A stretch of DNA of 8,989 nucleotides from Thiohalobacter sp. (GCA_027030825.1 JALVEM010000331.1:1-8989); one strand, 5' to 3'. Shown: positions 1 through 6,912, numbered from the stretch's first letter. Program-made: numbers and translations. Notes: generated by a model not told the origin, from the sequence alone.

Positions 1-92
1 ATGAGGATGGTGAAAGACGCGTATCCGGCGACCACCAGGCTGACTAGCGTGACCAGAATCATGGCGAGATTGAAGCGGCTTGAAAGGGTCAT
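1..92 (-). CDS. N-terminal fragment of a membrane-anchored sensor-like protein, possibly DUF3365 type
   Basis: Only the first 30 codons of a leftward gene are visible. The ATG (complement of 90-92) opens a peptide beginning MTLSSRFNLAMILV and continuing as an uninterrupted hydrophobic helix rich in Leu, Val and Ile, ending in GYASFTIL. A short polar/Arg start followed directly by one helix, then a switch to the periplasm, is the usual beginning of inner-membrane sensor proteins. The SRFN-L-MILV pattern is reminiscent of proteins with a Tll0287-like (DUF3365) haem-binding sensor domain, but no part of that domain is in the window. No strong Shine-Dalgarno is seen; GAGAC lies just upstream of the ATG. 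It diverges from the membrane protein/kinase pair. It could equally be a methyl-accepting or histidine-kinase type sensor. The reading frame and start are fairly secure, the family is not. Confidence 0.45.
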   Translation of the reverse strand, partial: MTLSSRFNLAMILVTLVSLVVAGYASFTIL

Positions 93-120
93 GATGTCTC
101 GTGGCGGCAGATTGAGGAGT

Positions 121-150
121 CTGATATGTTTCGCAAAGTGCCGGCATAAT
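121..150 (+). promoter_or_regulatory. Candidate sigma-70 promoter for the membrane protein/kinase pair
   Basis: CTGATA at 121-126 matches 4 of 6 positions of the -35 consensus and CATAAT at 145-150 matches 5 of 6 of the -10 consensus, with an 18 bp spacer. Transcription would begin near 157, giving a leader of about 50 nt before the ATG at 208. This lies in the only gap (93-207) upstream of the pair. It is assigned by eye from hexamers only. Confidence 0.4.
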
Positions 151-151
151 G

Positions 152-164
152 CAAACCGGGTTTG
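152..164. promoter_or_regulatory. 13 bp dyad overlapping the presumed transcription start
   Basis: CAAACC at 152-157 and GGTTTG at 159-164 form a perfect 6 bp inverted repeat around one central base. It starts directly after the candidate -10 hexamer and would cover the +1 position, where a bound repressor would block transcription. The hairpin is too short, and lacks a T-run, to be a terminator. Operator function is inferred from symmetry and position only. Confidence 0.3.
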
Positions 165-207
165 ATTCGTGCCGGACCGTCCTGTTCTCGAGAAAGGATC
201 GGCCATC

Positions 208-654
208 ATGCAGAATCCTTTTGCGGAAAGCGGCGCCGGCAGTGTTCTGACGCTGGGCGTGCTTCTGTTCCTGGGCAACCTGGTCGTCTTCGCCGGCCTG
301 CTGAACTTCCACCTGCAGACCCTGGAACCGGCCCGGCTGGCCGAGTGCCTGCGGTTCAGTGACCAGGCACAACCCTGCGCGGAATGGCGCTTGCATGCGT
401 ACCTCGCGGAATCGCACTGGCTGGCCCGGTTGTTCACCGTCCATGCCCTGGTCTCGCTGGCCCTGACCCTGCTCCTGTGCCTGCGTCGCCCGCGCTCTGC
501 ACCGGCGACCGCACTGCTGGGCGGCAGTGCAGCCGCATTGCTCCTGCTTCTCGTCCTCGATCCCGGCAGGCTCAGCGCCACGGCCACCCTGTTCGGCGCA
601 TTCACCGGCGGGCTGATCGTCTCCCGAATGCCGACGGCACGGAAGGCGGCGTGA
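208..654 (+). CDS. Small four-helix membrane protein, unknown function
   Basis: This is a 148-residue hydrophobic protein starting MQNPFAESG. The ATG at 208 is preferred over the upstream GTG at 169 because AGAAAGGA at 191-198 lies 9 nt before it. Predicted membrane helices are at about residues 13-34, 70-90, 97-115 and 122-138. The loop between helices 1 and 2 (about 35-68) is polar and contains two cysteines, C47 and C57, which could pair if the loop is periplasmic. The last codons overlap the start of the histidine kinase by 4 nt (GTGA), so the two proteins are very probably made from one mRNA with coupled translation. I do not recognise a family. Its position suggests a partner or accessory of the kinase, but nothing in the sequence proves it. 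Confidence 0.75.
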   Translation: MQNPFAESGAGSVLTLGVLLFLGNLVVFAGLLNFHLQTLEPARLAECLRFSDQAQPCAEWRLHAYLAESHWLARLFTVHALVSLALTLLLCLRRPRSAPATALLGGSAAALLLLLVLDPGRLSATATLFGAFTGGLIVSRMPTARKAA

Positions 655-2447
655 GTCGGGAAACGCCGGAAGCCTCGGCGGACACGCTCACGGCGCGAGA
701 CATCGCCGCCGAACAACTGCGGCTGCTGGCGCAGCAGACCCGTACCGCTTTCATCGGCAATCTGGCCGTGATGCTGCTGATGCTGGGCGCCTTCTGGCAG
801 CAGGCCAACCGCTGGCTGCTGATCGCCTGGGCCAGCCTGCTCACGCTGACCGTCTTTCTGCGCGTGATCGCCGCCAATGGTTATCTGCGTGCTTTCTCAG
901 ACAATGCGATCGGCGATCTGCGCCCCTGGCAGATCCGCATCACCGGCGCCATTCTTCTGGTCGGCCTGGCCTGGAGCGCCTTCGTGCTGCTCTTCTTCCC
1001 GCAGGACCAGCCCTGGCTCATGGTGCTGGTCGTGGTCCTGCTGAGTGGCCTGGCCTCGGCCAGTATCGGTTCCATGTCGAGCTATCTGCCGGCCTTCGTG
1101 GCCTACACCCTGCCCATGCTGGGCACGCTCACGCTGCGGTTCCTGTTCACCGGCACCGCCATCTCGACCTTCGTCGGCATCGCCGGCCTGATCTACGAGG
1201 GCATGTGCATCGTCTGGGCGAGCAATCTCAACCGCACCATCCGCGATTCCATCCGGTTGCGGTTCGAGAACATCGATCTCATCGCTCAGCTGCAGAAACA
1301 GAAGGCGCGTGCCGAGACGGCCAGCGAAACCAAGTCCCGCTTCCTGGCCGCGGCCAGCCACGATCTTCGCCAGCCCCTCCACGCCCTCAATCTCTATCTG
1401 GATCTGCTGTCGAAGGAACCGGACCGCGACCGACGCGAGCAACACCTGGAACGTGCGCGCGAGGCGGGCGACGCCCTGACCGGCCTGCTCGACGCCCTGC
1501 TCGACATCTCGCGACTCGACAGCGACCGGATTCGGGTGGAGAAGAGGCATTTTCCGGTGCGCCCCCTGCTCGAGACCCTGTATCAGGAACATGCGCTTCT
1601 CGCCCGCATGCAAGGCGTCGAGCTGCGCATGCGAGGCGGCCGATTCCAGGCGTACACCGACCCTCTGCTGATCGAGCGCATCCTGCGCAATCTGCTTTCC
1701 AACGCGCTGAACTACACGAGCGAGGGCAAGGTGCTGCTCGGCTGCCGGCAGCATGGTGACCGCCTGCGGTTCCTCGTCGCCGATACCGGGATCGGCATCC
1801 CGCCCGAGGAACAGGAACGGATCTTCGACGAGTTCCACCAGCTCCACAATCCGGAACGCAACCGCAAGAAGGGCCTGGGCCTGGGCCTGGCCATCGTCCG
1901 CCGACTGGCGAACATGCTCGATGCGGAGCTGCAGATGCATTCTGAACCGGGAAAAGGCTCCATGTTCTGTATCGAAGTGGCGCGCAGTCATCGCAGGACC
2001 AGGCCCGAAGCGCCACCTCCGATCAAGGATGCCATGCCCGGCCCCCGGGGCGGATACCGGATCCTGCTCATCGATGACGAAACCGCCGTTCTGGAAGCCA
2101 TGCGTCAACTGCTGGAACGCTGGGGGCATCGTGTCATCGCGGCACACACCCTGGACGAGGCGCTTCGACTGCTGTCACGCAGTGCGCCGAACGACGGGGT
2201 GGATGACCTCCCCGATCTGATCCTGTGCGACTATCGGTTGAGAGAGGGGATGACGGGCCTGGAAGCGCTGACGCGACTTCATCGGGCACTGGGGCATCCG
2301 GTGCCTTCGGCCATCATCAGCGGCGACACCACGCAGGAACTCAAGGATCTGGCCGCGCAGCACGGCATACCGATGCTGCCCAAGCCCGTGCCGCCCGCGC
2401 GCCTGCGCGCCCTGGTGGAGTCGCTGGGCGCGGACGCGTCGACCTGA
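651..2447 (+). CDS. Hybrid sensor histidine kinase with C-terminal receiver domain
   Basis: This 598-residue inner-membrane kinase would sense a signal through its membrane region, autophosphorylate on histidine and pass phosphate to receiver domains. The GTG at 651 is chosen because it overlaps the preceding stop (GTGA) and follows GGAAGG at 641-646. Six hydrophobic segments occupy roughly residues 33-190 with no large periplasmic domain, followed by a charged coiled-coil-like linker. The H-box is SHDLRQPLHAL with phospho-acceptor H237. The ATP-binding domain has the N-box around N351 (LLSNALNYT), G1 DTGIGIP from D378 and G2 GLGLGLA from G408. The receiver shows the acidic pair D475/D476, phospho-acceptor D527 (LCDYRL), the SGD switch region and K578 (PKP). 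All key catalytic residues are present. No Hpt domain is seen. It faces the NarL-type regulator 4 bp away, its most likely partner. Confidence 0.93.
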   Translation: MSRETPEASADTLTARDIAAEQLRLLAQQTRTAFIGNLAVMLLMLGAFWQQANRWLLIAWASLLTLTVFLRVIAANGYLRAFSDNAIGDLRPWQIRITGAILLVGLAWSAFVLLFFPQDQPWLMVLVVVLLSGLASASIGSMSSYLPAFVAYTLPMLGTLTLRFLFTGTAISTFVGIAGLIYEGMCIVWASNLNRTIRDSIRLRFENIDLIAQLQKQKARAETASETKSRFLAAASHDLRQPLHALNLYLDLLSKEPDRDRREQHLERAREAGDALTGLLDALLDISRLDSDRIRVEKRHFPVRPLLETLYQEHALLARMQGVELRMRGGRFQAYTDPLLIERILRNLLSNALNYTSEGKVLLGCRQHGDRLRFLVADTGIGIPPEEQERIFDEFHQLHNPERNRKKGLGLGLAIVRRLANMLDAELQMHSEPGKGSMFCIEVARSHRRTRPEAPPPIKDAMPGPRGGYRILLIDDETAVLEAMRQLLERWGHRVIAAHTLDEALRLLSRSAPNDGVDDLPDLILCDYRLREGMTGLEALTRLHRALGHPVPSAIISGDTTQELKDLAAQHGIPMLPKPVPPARLRALVESLGADAST

Positions 2448-2451
2448 CGCT

Positions 2452-3120
2452 TCAGTCCCGATCTTCCGACAGCAGACCGTACTCTCTCAGCTTGTGTGCC
2501 GCCTCGGTCCGGTTGCGCACCCCCAGGGTGCGAAAGATGGCTGCGGCATGGGCGCGCACGGTGTTGTCGGACAGGCCCAGCTGCCGGCCGATCTCCTTGT
2601 TCGAGAGTCCCTTCTCGAGCAGGTGCAGGACATCGCGCTGGCGTGGGGTGAGTTGCTGCAGCGGCGAGGCCGGGGCGGGCTCGAGCAGTGTGGGCGGCAC
2701 GTAGCGTCCGCCTTCGAGCACCAGGCGCAAGGCCTGCTCCATGAGCCCCGGCGACATGGTCTTGAACAGGTAGCCCTGGGCGCCCTGCTCGAAGGCGCGG
2801 CGCACCTCGAGCGGACCGTCGGAAGCGGAAAGGATCACCACCGGCAGACTCGGAAACTCGCGGCGGAAACGCGCCAGCCCCTCGAAACCGTCCATGCCCG
2901 GCAGGCCCAGATCCAGCAGCACCAGATCCAGGTCCGGGTGCTGCCTGCACAGCGCCAGTGCTTCGGAACAGTCGCCGGCCTCGAATACCTCGACCGGTTC
3001 ACCGAGCCTTTGCAGCAGATGCACCATTCCCGTTCGCACCAGGGGATGGTCCTCGACCAGAAGGAAGGTGAATGCCCGGGTCAGGCCCTTTTCCGGCTGG
3101 ATCGGTGGCTCGGTCTTCAT
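2452..3120 (-). CDS. NarL/LuxR-family two-component response regulator
   Basis: This 222-residue DNA-binding response regulator has a receiver domain at about residues 17-135 with acidic residues E23/D24 (LLVEDHP), phospho-acceptor D70 (LLDLGLPG), switch residue S98 and the conserved K120 (YLFK). A short linker leads to a GerE/LuxR helix-turn-helix from about 155 (LTPRQRDVL, then GLSNKEIGRQLGLSDNTVRAH). Length and order are typical of the NarL class. Tail-to-tail placement with the hybrid kinase makes a cognate pair likely. It is divergent from the pilin operon, which suggests that operon as a target, as PprB controls Flp pili in Pseudomonas aeruginosa. No Shine-Dalgarno precedes the ATG; a candidate promoter lies so close that the mRNA could be almost leaderless. 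The ATG is the only start that keeps the whole receiver. Confidence 0.93.
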   Translation of the reverse strand: MKTEPPIQPEKGLTRAFTFLLVEDHPLVRTGMVHLLQRLGEPVEVFEAGDCSEALALCRQHPDLDLVLLDLGLPGMDGFEGLARFRREFPSLPVVILSASDGPLEVRRAFEQGAQGYLFKTMSPGLMEQALRLVLEGGRYVPPTLLEPAPASPLQQLTPRQRDVLHLLEKGLSNKEIGRQLGLSDNTVRAHAAAIFRTLGVRNRTEAAHKLREYGLLSEDRD

Positions 3121-3128
3121 CCGAATGG

Positions 3129-3157
3129 ACTATACGAACTCGTCCGTTCGAGGTCTA
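3129..3157 (-). promoter_or_regulatory. Candidate promoter of the response-regulator gene
   Basis: Read on the minus strand, TAGACC (complement of 3152-3157) and TATAGT (complement of 3129-3134) match 4/6 and 5/6 of the sigma-70 hexamers with an exact 17 bp spacer. The start point would fall near 3122, only about 2 nt before the ATG at 3120, giving a leaderless or nearly leaderless mRNA. The lack of a Shine-Dalgarno upstream of that ATG agrees with this. A 5 bp inverted repeat CGAAC-N6-GTTCG (3135-3150) fills the spacer. Confidence 0.4.
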
Positions 3158-3183
3158 GCCGCCTGCCGGTCGCATGACGATGA

Positions 3184-3205
3184 TGACACAAGGGAAGCGG
3201 TGTCA
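3184..3205. promoter_or_regulatory. Operator-like inverted repeat upstream of the pilin operon
   Basis: TGACAC at 3184-3189 and GTGTCA at 3200-3205 form a perfect 6+6 dyad with a 10 bp spacer. The arm centres are 16 bp apart, so both half-sites lie roughly on one side of the helix, as expected for a dimeric regulator. The dyad ends 50 bp before the pilin ATG, in the divergent gap between the response regulator and the Tad operon. No convincing -10/-35 pair was found between it and the pilin start, which would fit an activator-dependent promoter. The identity of the binding protein is inference. Confidence 0.35.
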
Positions 3206-3255
3206 CAGTCCGCTTGCCGAACCACACCGGATCAGCCGATGCAAGGAGAAACCGC

Positions 3256-3525
3256 ATGCAACGCCAGTCGAAGTCACGCCAGCTCGGCCAGGGCATGACC
3301 GAATACATCATCATCGTGGCATTGATCGCCATCGCGGCCATCGCCGTCTATGGCTTCTTCGGCGACACCATCCGTGGACAGATGGGCGCCATGACCCAGG
3401 AACTGGCCGGCGAATCGGGCCAGAAGTCGCTGGACAAGGCCAAGGGCGCGGCCACCTCCGCCGGTACCGTCGCCGGGGAGAAGGGCACGCTCGGCACCTA
3501 CGCCGGGCAGAGCGAGAAGAAATAA
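3256..3525 (+). CDS. flp: Flp-type major pilin (type IVb prepilin)
   Basis: This 89-residue prepilin is the likely major subunit of a Tad/Flp pilus. The start at 3256 is fixed by AAGGAG at 3243-3248, 7 nt upstream; a further upstream in-frame ATG at 3214 lacks such a site and would add an unusual leader. The leader MQRQSKSRQLG is short and basic, followed by the cleavage motif G11/Q12 with E16 and Y17 at mature positions +5 and +6, the Flp signature. A single hydrophobic helix rich in Ile and Ala follows (about 17-34). The mature protein would have 78 residues; the tail beyond about residue 48 is rich in Gly, Ala, Ser and Lys and lacks cysteine. It is somewhat longer than the shortest Flp pilins. 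It is the first gene of the cluster, 18 nt ahead of the TadG-like gene. Confidence 0.88.
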   Translation: MQRQSKSRQLGQGMTEYIIIVALIAIAAIAVYGFFGDTIRGQMGAMTQELAGESGQKSLDKAKGAATSAGTVAGEKGTLGTYAGQSEKK

Positions 3526-3560
3526 CCCGGTTACTGCAAACCCATGTCCGGATACGGGTT
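3524..3560 (+). other. Possible RNA hairpin between pilin and TadG-like gene
   Basis: AACCCG at 3524-3529 can pair with CGGGTT at 3555-3560; alternatively AACCC at 3539-3543 pairs with GGGTT at 3556-3560, leaving the ATG at 3544 in the loop. Either fold would lie on the start region of the next gene, which has no evident Shine-Dalgarno. Such a structure could lower translation of the downstream gene relative to the abundant pilin. The stems are short and unsupported by other evidence. Confidence 0.2.
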
Positions 3561-5289
3561 CCGGTCACCACGCCATCAGCGGGGACAGGCCATGCTGCTC
3601 GGCATGATGCTGGGCCTGGTGGCCGTGCTCGTGGCCCTGGCGCTGGTCGACAACGGCGTGCTGGTCGGCGAGCGGATGCGGCTGCAGAACGCCGCCGACG
3701 CCACGGCCTACGGCATCAGCCTGCTCGAGGCGCGTGACCTCAACTTCGCCGCCTACACCAACCGCGCGATGGTCGCCAACGAGGTGGCCATCGCGCAGCT
3801 GGTCGGGCTCATGTCCTGGGCCAACATGGTGCGCTCCATCCCGGAGTTCCTGAACCTGTATCTCGCGCCCGCCATCTCCGCACTCGCCGCCAGCGGCTTC
3901 GGCGCCCCGCTGGCCACGATTCTGCAGGCGTTCATCAACGGCTTCCGCAGCGCCGGCATCTTTCTGCAGACCGTCGTGCGGCGGATCACGACCACCGCCA
4001 GCCGCTGGATCGCCGAAGTCAATCGCGGCCTGAGCCTGGCGCAGCGCAGCGTGCACGTCGCCACCTTCCTCAACACGCTGGGGATGATCGAGGACATGAT
4101 CCGCAGCAACGCGCCCGGCGCCCGGCTCTCGCCCTTCGGCGCCCTGACACTGGTGCGGCACTTCAACACCCACTACGGCGACCTGGCCCTCAAGGGCGAC
4201 ACCTTCGTCACCTCCTACCGGCAGAACCGGGCCTGGGACAGGATCCCCCAGCGCGGCCCGGGGCCGGAGACCGCTTCCCAGCAGGCCGGCATGCAGCGGC
4301 TCTCGGCCCTGGTGAATGCCTCGCGCGATCCCTTCAGCGAGAACCGTGCCGACGGCTGGCGCCAGCGGCTCCTGCCGAAGATCCGCATCCGCAGGTGTTT
4401 CGCCCGCGTCAAAATTCCTTTCGTGGGCCGGGTGTGCGTGTTCGGCATCGATTTCCTGTTCGATCTCTACATGCAACGCAACGGCGGCTCCGACAACCGC
4501 TTCATCCAGGTCGGCAGGGAACAGCACTACAACTGGTCGGCGGTGGATGCCGTCTCCGGGCTGGATACCTATCTCACCCTGATCGTCTTCGACAAGCGGG
4601 TACCCGTGATGCCCCGCATCCGGGGCGTGCCGCTCGGCATCGGCGGCGCCCAGGCGGGGCAATGGCACGGCGACAACCTCAGCGCCTGGAAGACCTTCGC
4701 CCACTACGACGATTTCCACAAGGCGCCGAAGGATGCCTATGGCGGCATCCCCGATCGCAGCCCCGCCACCTGGCTGTGGCCCGAACCCTTCGGCGCGCGT
4801 GCAGGCCCCTTCGCCGCCGTGCGTGACAACGACATCGACAAGGGCAACCTTGGCCTGCCCCGATACAACGACGCCCGGATCGGTGGCGCCTACTCGATCC
4901 TCGGCAGCCATCCCCGCAGCCTGGGCTGGGAATCGCCTTTCGTGCTGATCTCGCTCGAACGCGCCGTCGACGAGCTGCCGCAGAGCAGTGCCACCGGCCG
5001 TTTCCGGCTCGAGAACGGCGCCGCCAGGGACCGGATGGCCGTGCTGGGCAAGGCCGAGGTGGTCTTCAGCCGGCCGAACGACCTGTCCTGGTTCCGGCGC
5101 CGGGATGGCCGCCGCGAGGGCGGCAATGCCTTCAACCCCTACTGGGAGGCGCGTCTGGTGGACACCAGCTACATCGACCGCACGGCGGCACTCGCCGTCA
5201 ATCAGCGCCAGCCCTGGCTGTCGAGAGAGATCCAGGTCGGGCTGGACCGCCTGCAGTCGTTGCTGGCCACGCTGGGGCTGGCCTCGTGA
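3544..5289 (+). CDS. TadG-like pilus assembly protein with large unknown C-terminal region
   Basis: This 581-residue protein has a basic N-terminus (RHQRGQAM), one membrane helix at about 15-42 and then QNAADATAYG from Q48, the hallmark of the TadE/G-like N-terminal region. The rest should be periplasmic or surface-exposed. TadG proteins act as minor components in Tad pilus assembly. The GQAML motif resembles a prepilin site, but position +5 is Leu, not Glu, so cleavage is not expected. Most of the C-terminal 500 residues match nothing I recognise; no DxSxS-type von Willebrand MIDAS was seen. C285 and C298 are close together and could form a disulfide. The ATG at 3544 has no obvious ribosome site and may depend on coupling to pilin translation; the next ATG (3592) would remove the RGQA segment. 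It overlaps the next gene by 4 nt. Confidence 0.75.
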   Translation: MSGYGFRSPRHQRGQAMLLGMMLGLVAVLVALALVDNGVLVGERMRLQNAADATAYGISLLEARDLNFAAYTNRAMVANEVAIAQLVGLMSWANMVRSIPEFLNLYLAPAISALAASGFGAPLATILQAFINGFRSAGIFLQTVVRRITTTASRWIAEVNRGLSLAQRSVHVATFLNTLGMIEDMIRSNAPGARLSPFGALTLVRHFNTHYGDLALKGDTFVTSYRQNRAWDRIPQRGPGPETASQQAGMQRLSALVNASRDPFSENRADGWRQRLLPKIRIRRCFARVKIPFVGRVCVFGIDFLFDLYMQRNGGSDNRFIQVGREQHYNWSAVDAVSGLDTYLTLIVFDKRVPVMPRIRGVPLGIGGAQAGQWHGDNLSAWKTFAHYDDFHKAPKDAYGGIPDRSPATWLWPEPFGARAGPFAAVRDNDIDKGNLGLPRYNDARIGGAYSILGSHPRSLGWESPFVLISLERAVDELPQSSATGRFRLENGAARDRMAVLGKAEVVFSRPNDLSWFRRRDGRREGGNAFNPYWEARLVDTSYIDRTAALAVNQRQPWLSREIQVGLDRLQSLLATLGLAS

Positions 5290-6203
5290 AGTGGAAGATG
5301 GCCACCGCATCCGGGCAGGCGCTGACGGAATTCCTGATCAGCGCCAGCTTCGTACTGGTGCCGCTGTTCCTGATCGTGCCGGTCATGGGCAAGTACATCG
5401 ACCTGCAGCAGACCACGGTGCAGGCGGCGCGTTACGGTGCCTGGGAATACACCGTGCACACCGCGGCGAAGAACGACTACGCCAGCGGCTTCGATGCCCT
5501 GCGGGCAAGCGAGCTCCCGGTGAAGTCCCGCGCACGCGTCGAGGGCGAGGTGCTGCGCCGCTTCTACTCCGACCCGCGCCTTGCCCTCGACACGCACAGT
5601 GACGGCACCACCGGCTATCGTGCCGCGCAGGCCAATCCGTTCTGGACCTATCACGACGGCAGTCCCATGCTCGAGCGGCCCGGCAGCCAGGCCGGCGGTC
5701 CCGAGGACACCGCCGACCGCACCGGCATCGGACGGGGAATCCTGCGCAGCATCGAGCGGATCGCGGAGCTCTGGAAGCGGCTGATCCAGGCCACGGGCAC
5801 GGCCGCCGGCTTCGATGCCGTCAACACCCGGGGGCGGTTTCGCATGGCGATCGACGTGCCGGTCGCCGAGGCACCCGGCTATCGGGTCTTCGCTCAGGCC
5901 AGCGCCCGGCCCCTGTTTCTCTCGCCGCTCGACCTGCACATGCGCGCCCAGGCGGCCGTCACCACCGACAGCTGGGATGCCGGAGGCCGTGCGCATGCGG
6001 CCTATCAGAGCCGTGGTCTGGTTCCCACCGTGCTGCTCAGGCGCCCCATGCGTCCCGTCCAGAATCTGGCCGCGCTCCTGCTCACGCCGGAACTGGCCAG
6101 CGACAAGCTGATCTGGGGTTACATGGATACGGACCGGGTGCCCGAACAGCATCTCGGCGGCAAGGCGCCGACCTGTCCCGGAGGCTATTGCCGTGATCAA
6201 TAG
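5286..6203 (+). CDS. TadE-like pseudopilin
   Basis: This 305-residue protein begins at a GTG overlapping the TadG-like stop (GTGA), so translation is probably coupled; an ATG at 5298 is an alternative. The short leader ends in G10, followed by QALTEF with E15 and F16 at positions +5/+6, the Tad prepilin-peptidase motif typical of TadE pseudopilins. A hydrophobic helix spans about 16-36, then QQTTVQAARYGAWE, a segment characteristic of TadE-like proteins. The remaining roughly 250 residues are predicted outside the membrane and are longer than in a minimal TadE; I recognise no further domain. Two cysteines sit near the C-terminus in CPGGYC. It is likely a minor component of the pilus or of its initiating complex. 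It overlaps the following gene by 11 nt. Confidence 0.8.
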   Translation: MKWKMATASGQALTEFLISASFVLVPLFLIVPVMGKYIDLQQTTVQAARYGAWEYTVHTAAKNDYASGFDALRASELPVKSRARVEGEVLRRFYSDPRLALDTHSDGTTGYRAAQANPFWTYHDGSPMLERPGSQAGGPEDTADRTGIGRGILRSIERIAELWKRLIQATGTAAGFDAVNTRGRFRMAIDVPVAEAPGYRVFAQASARPLFLSPLDLHMRAQAAVTTDSWDAGGRAHAAYQSRGLVPTVLLRRPMRPVQNLAALLLTPELASDKLIWGYMDTDRVPEQHLGGKAPTCPGGYCRDQ

Positions 6204-6912
6204 GCACATCCGCCTCACTGCCGTCTATCGGCAGTTTCTGTTCGGGATCGCCCTTCTCGCCACCCTGATGGCCACGACCGCCTGGGCGCGCGCACCCTTC
6301 CCGCCACCGCCCGACGCCCGGGTGACGCCGCTCGGCGACAGCCAGCAGGCGCTGGGCATGCGGCTCGAGATCCGCCGCTTCGAGACCGATGACAGCGTGG
6401 ATCGGGTGATCGCCTTCTACCGCCGGCTCTGGAAGGGCAAGGCCGCCGAAAGCGAGATGCCCCCCTGGCGCCTCATCGGCCGGCTGCAGGACGGCCTCTA
6501 CTACAACGTGCAGGTGCAGCCCCGCGCGGGCCGTGGCGCCTGGGGGTTCCTGAGCATCGGCGATCTGCCGCGCCAGGCCCGCAACCGCAGCTACCGCATC
6601 CCGGAGGCCGGAGACATCCCGCGCCTGTCCGGCAGCCGCGTGCTGGACACGCAGGTCAGCCGGGATCCGCACAAGACGGCCCGCACCCTGTCGCTCACCA
6701 ACCGCTTCTCGGTCGCCCGCAACCTGACCTACTACCGCAACCACTATCTGGGCCAGGGCTGGGCGCTGGAGATGGACGAGGCCACGGCGGGCCGCAAGGC
6801 CCATGTGCTGCGTTTCCGGCGCGGCAACGAACAGGTCACCCTCGCCATTCACCGCGACGCGGACCACACGACCGTCGTCGCCAACCACGTCCGGGAGCGG
6901 GCCTTGCCATGA
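6193..6912 (+). CDS. Secreted protein of unknown function with two similar halves
   Basis: This 239-residue protein starts at the GTG at 6193; GGAGG at 6180-6184 lies 8 nt upstream, inside the end of the TadE-like gene. The N-terminus is a signal peptide with a basic start, a hydrophobic core (about 15-29) and an AWA site, cleavage after A32, so the mature protein should be periplasmic. There is no lipobox cysteine. The mature part seems to contain two related halves: each has a segment like VIAFYRRLW or LTYYRNHYL, then W(R/A)L, then a strand, then an alternating strand pattern. I do not recognise the family. Its place inside the Tad operon, overlapped on both sides (11 nt and 4 nt), indicates a role in pilus assembly or chaperoning of the pilin-like proteins. 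Confidence 0.7.
   Translation: MINRHIRLTAVYRQFLFGIALLATLMATTAWARAPFPPPPDARVTPLGDSQQALGMRLEIRRFETDDSVDRVIAFYRRLWKGKAAESEMPPWRLIGRLQDGLYYNVQVQPRAGRGAWGFLSIGDLPRQARNRSYRIPEAGDIPRLSGSRVLDTQVSRDPHKTARTLSLTNRFSVARNLTYYRNHYLGQGWALEMDEATAGRKAHVLRFRRGNEQVTLAIHRDADHTTVVANHVRERALP

Noticed and set aside
169..207. GTG at 169 as an upstream start of the small membrane protein
   Set aside because: The ATG at 208 has a well-spaced ribosome site, and the extra 13 residues would include that site.
897..2147. Minus-strand open frame of 416 codons inside the histidine kinase
   Set aside because: The plus strand encodes all kinase motifs; the antisense frame has none and is a codon-bias shadow.
2440..2460. Bidirectional terminator between the convergent kinase and regulator genes
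   Set aside because: Only 4 bp separate the stops and no GC-rich stem with T-tract is visible there.
3192..3217. Possible sigma-54 promoter (GG ... TTGCC) upstream of the pilin
   Set aside because: The GG-to-GC distance is 15 bases, not 10, so the element does not fit the -24/-12 spacing.
3565..5310. Minus-strand open frame of 581 codons opposite the TadG-like gene
   Set aside because: Its composition is low-complexity Gly, Ala, Val, Asp and His with no recognisable motif, and the plus-strand gene has a clear TadE/G N-terminus and operon context.
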